Shown piece by piece: positions 61,410 through 64,000 of a stretch of DNA of 64,000 nt (position 1 is the first letter of the stretch; every line of letters begins with the position of its first letter). The translations under genes were made by a program, and so were the position numbers. The notes below the pieces were generated by a model, which did not search any database, was not told the DNA's origin, and saw nothing but the letters and a program-made list of their open reading frames with translations. This stretch comes from Owenia fusiformis (taxonomy: Eukaryota; Annelida; Polychaeta; Sabellida; Oweniidae), in NCBI GenBank assembly GCA_903813345.2, contig CAIIXF020000010.1:10100349-10164348 (forward strand), written 5' to 3'.

Positions 61410-62944
61410 ATGGATTCGTCTCATTTTGTGATAAGGATACAGACAGATGATGATGAGTGTATGGATTGGACAGTTCGTGAAGAAACGGCTACATTTGACA
61501 ATGTTTTAGTAAGTGTTGTAGGCTACAAATTTCGACATTTTTTGTGAAAATTTTGATATTGATTCATTTTTATTCAAATTGTTGGCTCATTCCTTTTGAT
61601 TGTCCGTTGATATAGATGAAACTAGCGATGTTGACCATTGCATAAATAGAGGATATCCCCTACTCATTTGTTTGGAATTCCCTAACCAAACCCGTCTGGC
61701 CCAGTTATCTACTCTCGATATTGAGGTCGGGAGTAGATAACTGGGCCAGACAGGTTTGGATAGGAATTCCCATGTTGGGTAAGAACTCCTAACCCCTACA
61801 AATGAAATCTAAGCGACCCTGATGAAAGTGAGAGCCATTGCACAAAATATCTGTTAGTGTCATGGATTGCCGGGGAAGTCCAACTATTATTAATTCTTCT
61901 TCTTTATTAATTCTGATCTTTCTTAGATAGCCAGGACCATAAGACAAGTCAGATAAGAAACAAGGCCTCAGGCCAGGTTTAATGTTGTTGGACTAGCAGG
62001 TGTAGTGACCTTCGATATCTAGTCACTACTACAGTCTCAGCTGTAATGGCTAGTCTTTATGGCTCAGGGGTAGATTGTCTGACTCGAGAATGGAAGGTCC
62101 TGGGTTCAATTCCCGCACTGGGCATTGAATTTAGCACTCTCACTTTCGTGTCTAGTATCTGGCTCGGTATATTACAGCTCCCTGACGGACGTGCCCAAGG
62201 GTTGTTACAGTGGTGTCAGAAGTGAATCAGTTATGACAGGACGTCATCTTCTAGGGGGGATGGTGTAATGACCTTCGATAACAAGTCGCTTCTACAGTCT
62301 CAGCTATAGTAGCTGCTGCCTTTATGGTTCAGGGGTTGAACATCTGACTCGAGAGCGGAAGTTTCTGGGTTTGATATCCACATTGGGCATTGAATTTAGC
62401 ACACTCCCTTTCTGGCTCGGTACATTATAGCTCCTCGATGGATGTGCCCAAGGGTCATTACACAGCTAAAATTCCCCTTTCATATCTTCATGGCTACTGC
62501 ACATGTGTCTAGTATGCGTCGCACGATCTGATTGGTCGGTGACAGGTCATCTCAACCCCAAGTCAACTCAACCCAGTCAAACTCAACCCCAAGTCAACTC
62601 TACCCTGAAAAACTCAACCCCAGTAAACTCAACCCTATTCATTTTTGCGATGTCTAATTTAATTTTATGATGAGCAATCTAAAAGCCTAGTGAGAACCCT
62701 GCATACTGAATGAGTGAGTTATTAACATTTTTTGGGGTAACCTGTTTTGGCTCACCCTGTATGTATTGCAATAAAAGCTGATTATCTGATTTACTTTGGA
62801 TCTGAAATTTTATTTTGTCGAATATGTTTAATCTCTAATTATGTGATTTAATTGTATGATTGCCAAAATTGAATACTTTCTTTTTTGTGTTATAGCAAGT
62901 GATCAGCAAAGCACTTCCAGATACACCTGTTTATGCTTTTGATT
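61410..62944 (+). CDS. MAP2K5: MAP2K5 (MEK5)-like kinase, first two coding exons (PB1 domain)
   Basis: The MAP kinase kinase of the ERK5 pathway has an N-terminal PB1 domain that binds MEKK2/3. Exon 1 (61410-61508, 33 codons) starts at ATG and reads VIRIQTDDD and MDWTVREE, ending at donor GTAAGT. Exon 2 (62896-62944) continues in phase 0 with VISKALPDTPVYAFD and ends in phase 1. This parallels the human MEK5 segments VIRIKIPN, VDWTVHS and DVIGQVLPEATTTAFEYED. The acidic OPCA loop and the kinase domain must lie right of the window; I find no exon for them up to 64000. Only 50 residues are visible, so the assignment rests on a short but consistent match. Confidence 0.72.
61674..61770. repeat. 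Hairpin with ~29-bp arms in MAP2K5-like intron 1
   Basis: Arms GTCTGGCCCAGTTATCTACT (from about 61694) and AGTAGATAACTGGGCCAGAC (to about 61751) are exact inverses around a short spacer. Flanking CCAAACC/GGTTTGG and GGAATTCC extend the symmetry. It is probably a MITE remnant. Confidence 0.75.
62001..62462 (+). mobile_element. TRIM retrotransposon whose LTRs carry tRNA-like A and B boxes
   Basis: Two direct repeats start TGTARTGACCTTCGATA and end TTACA: 62001-62209 (209 bp) and 62264-62462 (199 bp). One base after the left repeat comes TGGTGTCAGAAGTG (62211-62224), a primer-binding-site-like motif complementary to a tRNA 3' end including CCA. Directly before the right repeat is the purine-rich CTAGGGGGGATGG (62251-62263). 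Only 54 bp separate the repeats, so this is a terminal-repeat retrotransposon in miniature. Each repeat includes an A-box-like motif (TGGCTCAGGGG, 62060-62070; TGGTTCAGGGG, 62325-62335). About 33 bp later is a B-box-like motif (GGTTCAATTCC, 62103-62113; decayed in the right copy). No clear target duplication, so it is old. Confidence 0.75.
62548..62638 (+). repeat. Short tandem repeat, CTCAACCCCAAGTCAA units
   Basis: About six imperfect 15-17-bp units (CTCAACCCCAAGTCAACTC and CTCAACCCAGTCAAA variants) in intron 1 of the MAP2K5-like gene. Confidence 0.8.
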
Positions 62945-62980
62945 GTAAGTACCATTTACCTAGTACATGTACAATGTATA

Positions 62981-63474
62981 CTGTAGATTGGGTTAATTTG
63001 GCGAATTTGGTGAAATTGAAAAATTCTCCAATATAAATCTTCGCCAAAATTTAGAATGAATCCCCGGGAATTATCTATGGTATTTTGTCCACTTCAGGTC
63101 ACTTCCGGCTTAGTTTTTTCCAAAAATATGAAAAAATGTCTCTTATAAATTGGCTCAGAACTGGTCAGTCTCTCATTAATACTCAGGGAAAAACTAGAAA
63201 GGAAAAGCGCAGTATAGTAGCAGCATCGATCGAGGTGCGAAATGTAAAGGATGATCTCACAAAAATGTACAAACGTGGTGAATATCGCCAGTGGTCCTCA
63301 AAAGAAAAAACTCCTACCTTTAACTGATGAAACATCGTGAGGATGATGAAATATCTGAGGACAGTTTTACAAAAAAATAAAGAGGTCAGATTTTCGCCAA
63401 ATTAAATAGCCGCCAATATGCCAAAAATGGCAAAATCGCCAAATTAAGTAGCATCAAATTAACCCAATCTACAG
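62981..63474 (+). mobile_element. 494-bp TA-flanked inverted-repeat element
   Basis: The ends CTGTAGATTGGGTTAATTTG and CAAATTAACCCAATCTACAG are exact inverses, flanked by TA on both sides (62979-62980 and 63475-63476). A plus-strand frame at 63085-63327 (80 codons, with IVAASIEVRNVKDDLTKMYK) lies inside. I do not recognise it, and it may be a fragment of an element-encoded protein. It sits in intron 2 of the MAP2K5-like gene. Confidence 0.75.
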
Positions 63475-64000
63475 TATCTAATATAATGGACCAATATCTG
63501 ACCCTTCAAAACAAAATTACAGCAGTGCTCTCAACAGAATTCTTTCTCAAGTGGGTGCAAAATTCACATTTTCACAATTTAGACCAAATTTGGTACAAAG
63601 ATTTTCAAGTGGATGCAAATGGATTTTCAGGTGGGTGCAAGCCTGTTTTTAAAATCTCAGGCGGGTGAATTGAATTGTTCGCTCCAAAAATCAAGCCTTT
63701 TAATGTTACAGTGTTTTACCAGGGTTATGTCTGGTGATATAATTTATCATATTCTCAGCTTTATCTTCAATTTATTTTAAGTAGGGTGATTCTTTTAATG
63801 TTCTGTTAGCATAACACTTGATGTATATACATTCTTTGACCTCAGGAACCTTTAACTTTCTCCAATGACATCTCTCTTGTGATTGTACTATACTCCATTT
63901 ATTTTGATACATTTTATAAATAAACTTTTTAATCAGCGTCGGGAGCTATTTGAAAAATGAAAAAATTAGATTGTATGATAGTATTTGTGAAACAATGCAT
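63475..64000. other. Intron 2 of the MAP2K5-like gene, nothing else seen
   Basis: Contains a short direct repeat (TTCTCAAGTGGGTGCAAAAT, TTTCAAGTGGATGCAAATGG, TTTTCAGGTGGGTGCAAGCC at about 63545-63665). No exon matching the next PB1 segment was found. Confidence 0.4.

Noticed and set aside
62056-62125. Possible functional tRNA gene (A and B boxes, anticodon-loop-like CTCGAGA)
   Set aside because: No proper acceptor stem, and the region lies inside an LTR-like repeat present twice. It is tRNA-like rather than a tRNA gene.

Overview
This is a stretch of animal nuclear genome: AT-rich, intron-rich, with GT/AG splice sites, AATAAA signals and many transposon relics. The best guess is a lophotrochozoan, probably a bivalve mollusc. 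That rests on the pearl/CvA-like element (short inverted ends, an ACGG microsatellite and ~155 bp core repeats), on a single-exon Toll-like receptor, and on an expanded-looking LGR-type receptor. The species cannot be named from the sequence alone.

The backbone is one very large gene on the minus strand, NBAS, the Golgi-to-ER tether subunit that has also been linked to nonsense-mediated decay. I could trace 36 consecutive coding exons from the ATG at 61302 down to 5678. All junctions are in phase and together encode about 1551 residues, matching roughly the first two thirds of the vertebrate protein. The remaining C-terminal third is not visible and presumably lies to the left of the window. 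Head to head with NBAS, with start codons only 107 bp apart, are the first two coding exons of a MAP2K5 (MEK5)-like gene on the plus strand. The gap between them holds two ETS-type TTCCGG motifs and looks like a bidirectional promoter.

Several plus-strand coding units sit inside, or next to the visible end of, NBAS: a Toll-like receptor (554-2998); a LINE-type ORF1 with no reverse transcriptase partner (17205-18296); the 3' exons of an LRR-containing LGR/relaxin-receptor-like GPCR (44094-47993); and a tandem pair of genes for an unrecognised secreted protein (51387-52658 and 54917-55791). The first copy of the pair is broken by an 8-base deletion and has lost its AATAAA.

The introns are full of mobile DNA and tandem repeats: a 1.2 kb fold-back element, a 1.1 kb inverted mariner derivative, several MITE families, a family of elements ending in TATGTCMCCACCA hairpins that carry internal tandem arrays, minisatellites, and a 462 bp terminal-repeat miniature retrotransposon (TRIM). 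Each LTR of the TRIM contains tRNA-like A and B boxes. NBAS exon 31 has had its splice acceptor and first coding bases amplified into a four-copy 57 bp minisatellite. The large stretches 27-31 kb, 32-34.5 kb and 36.3-42.5 kb hold no gene that I can support.
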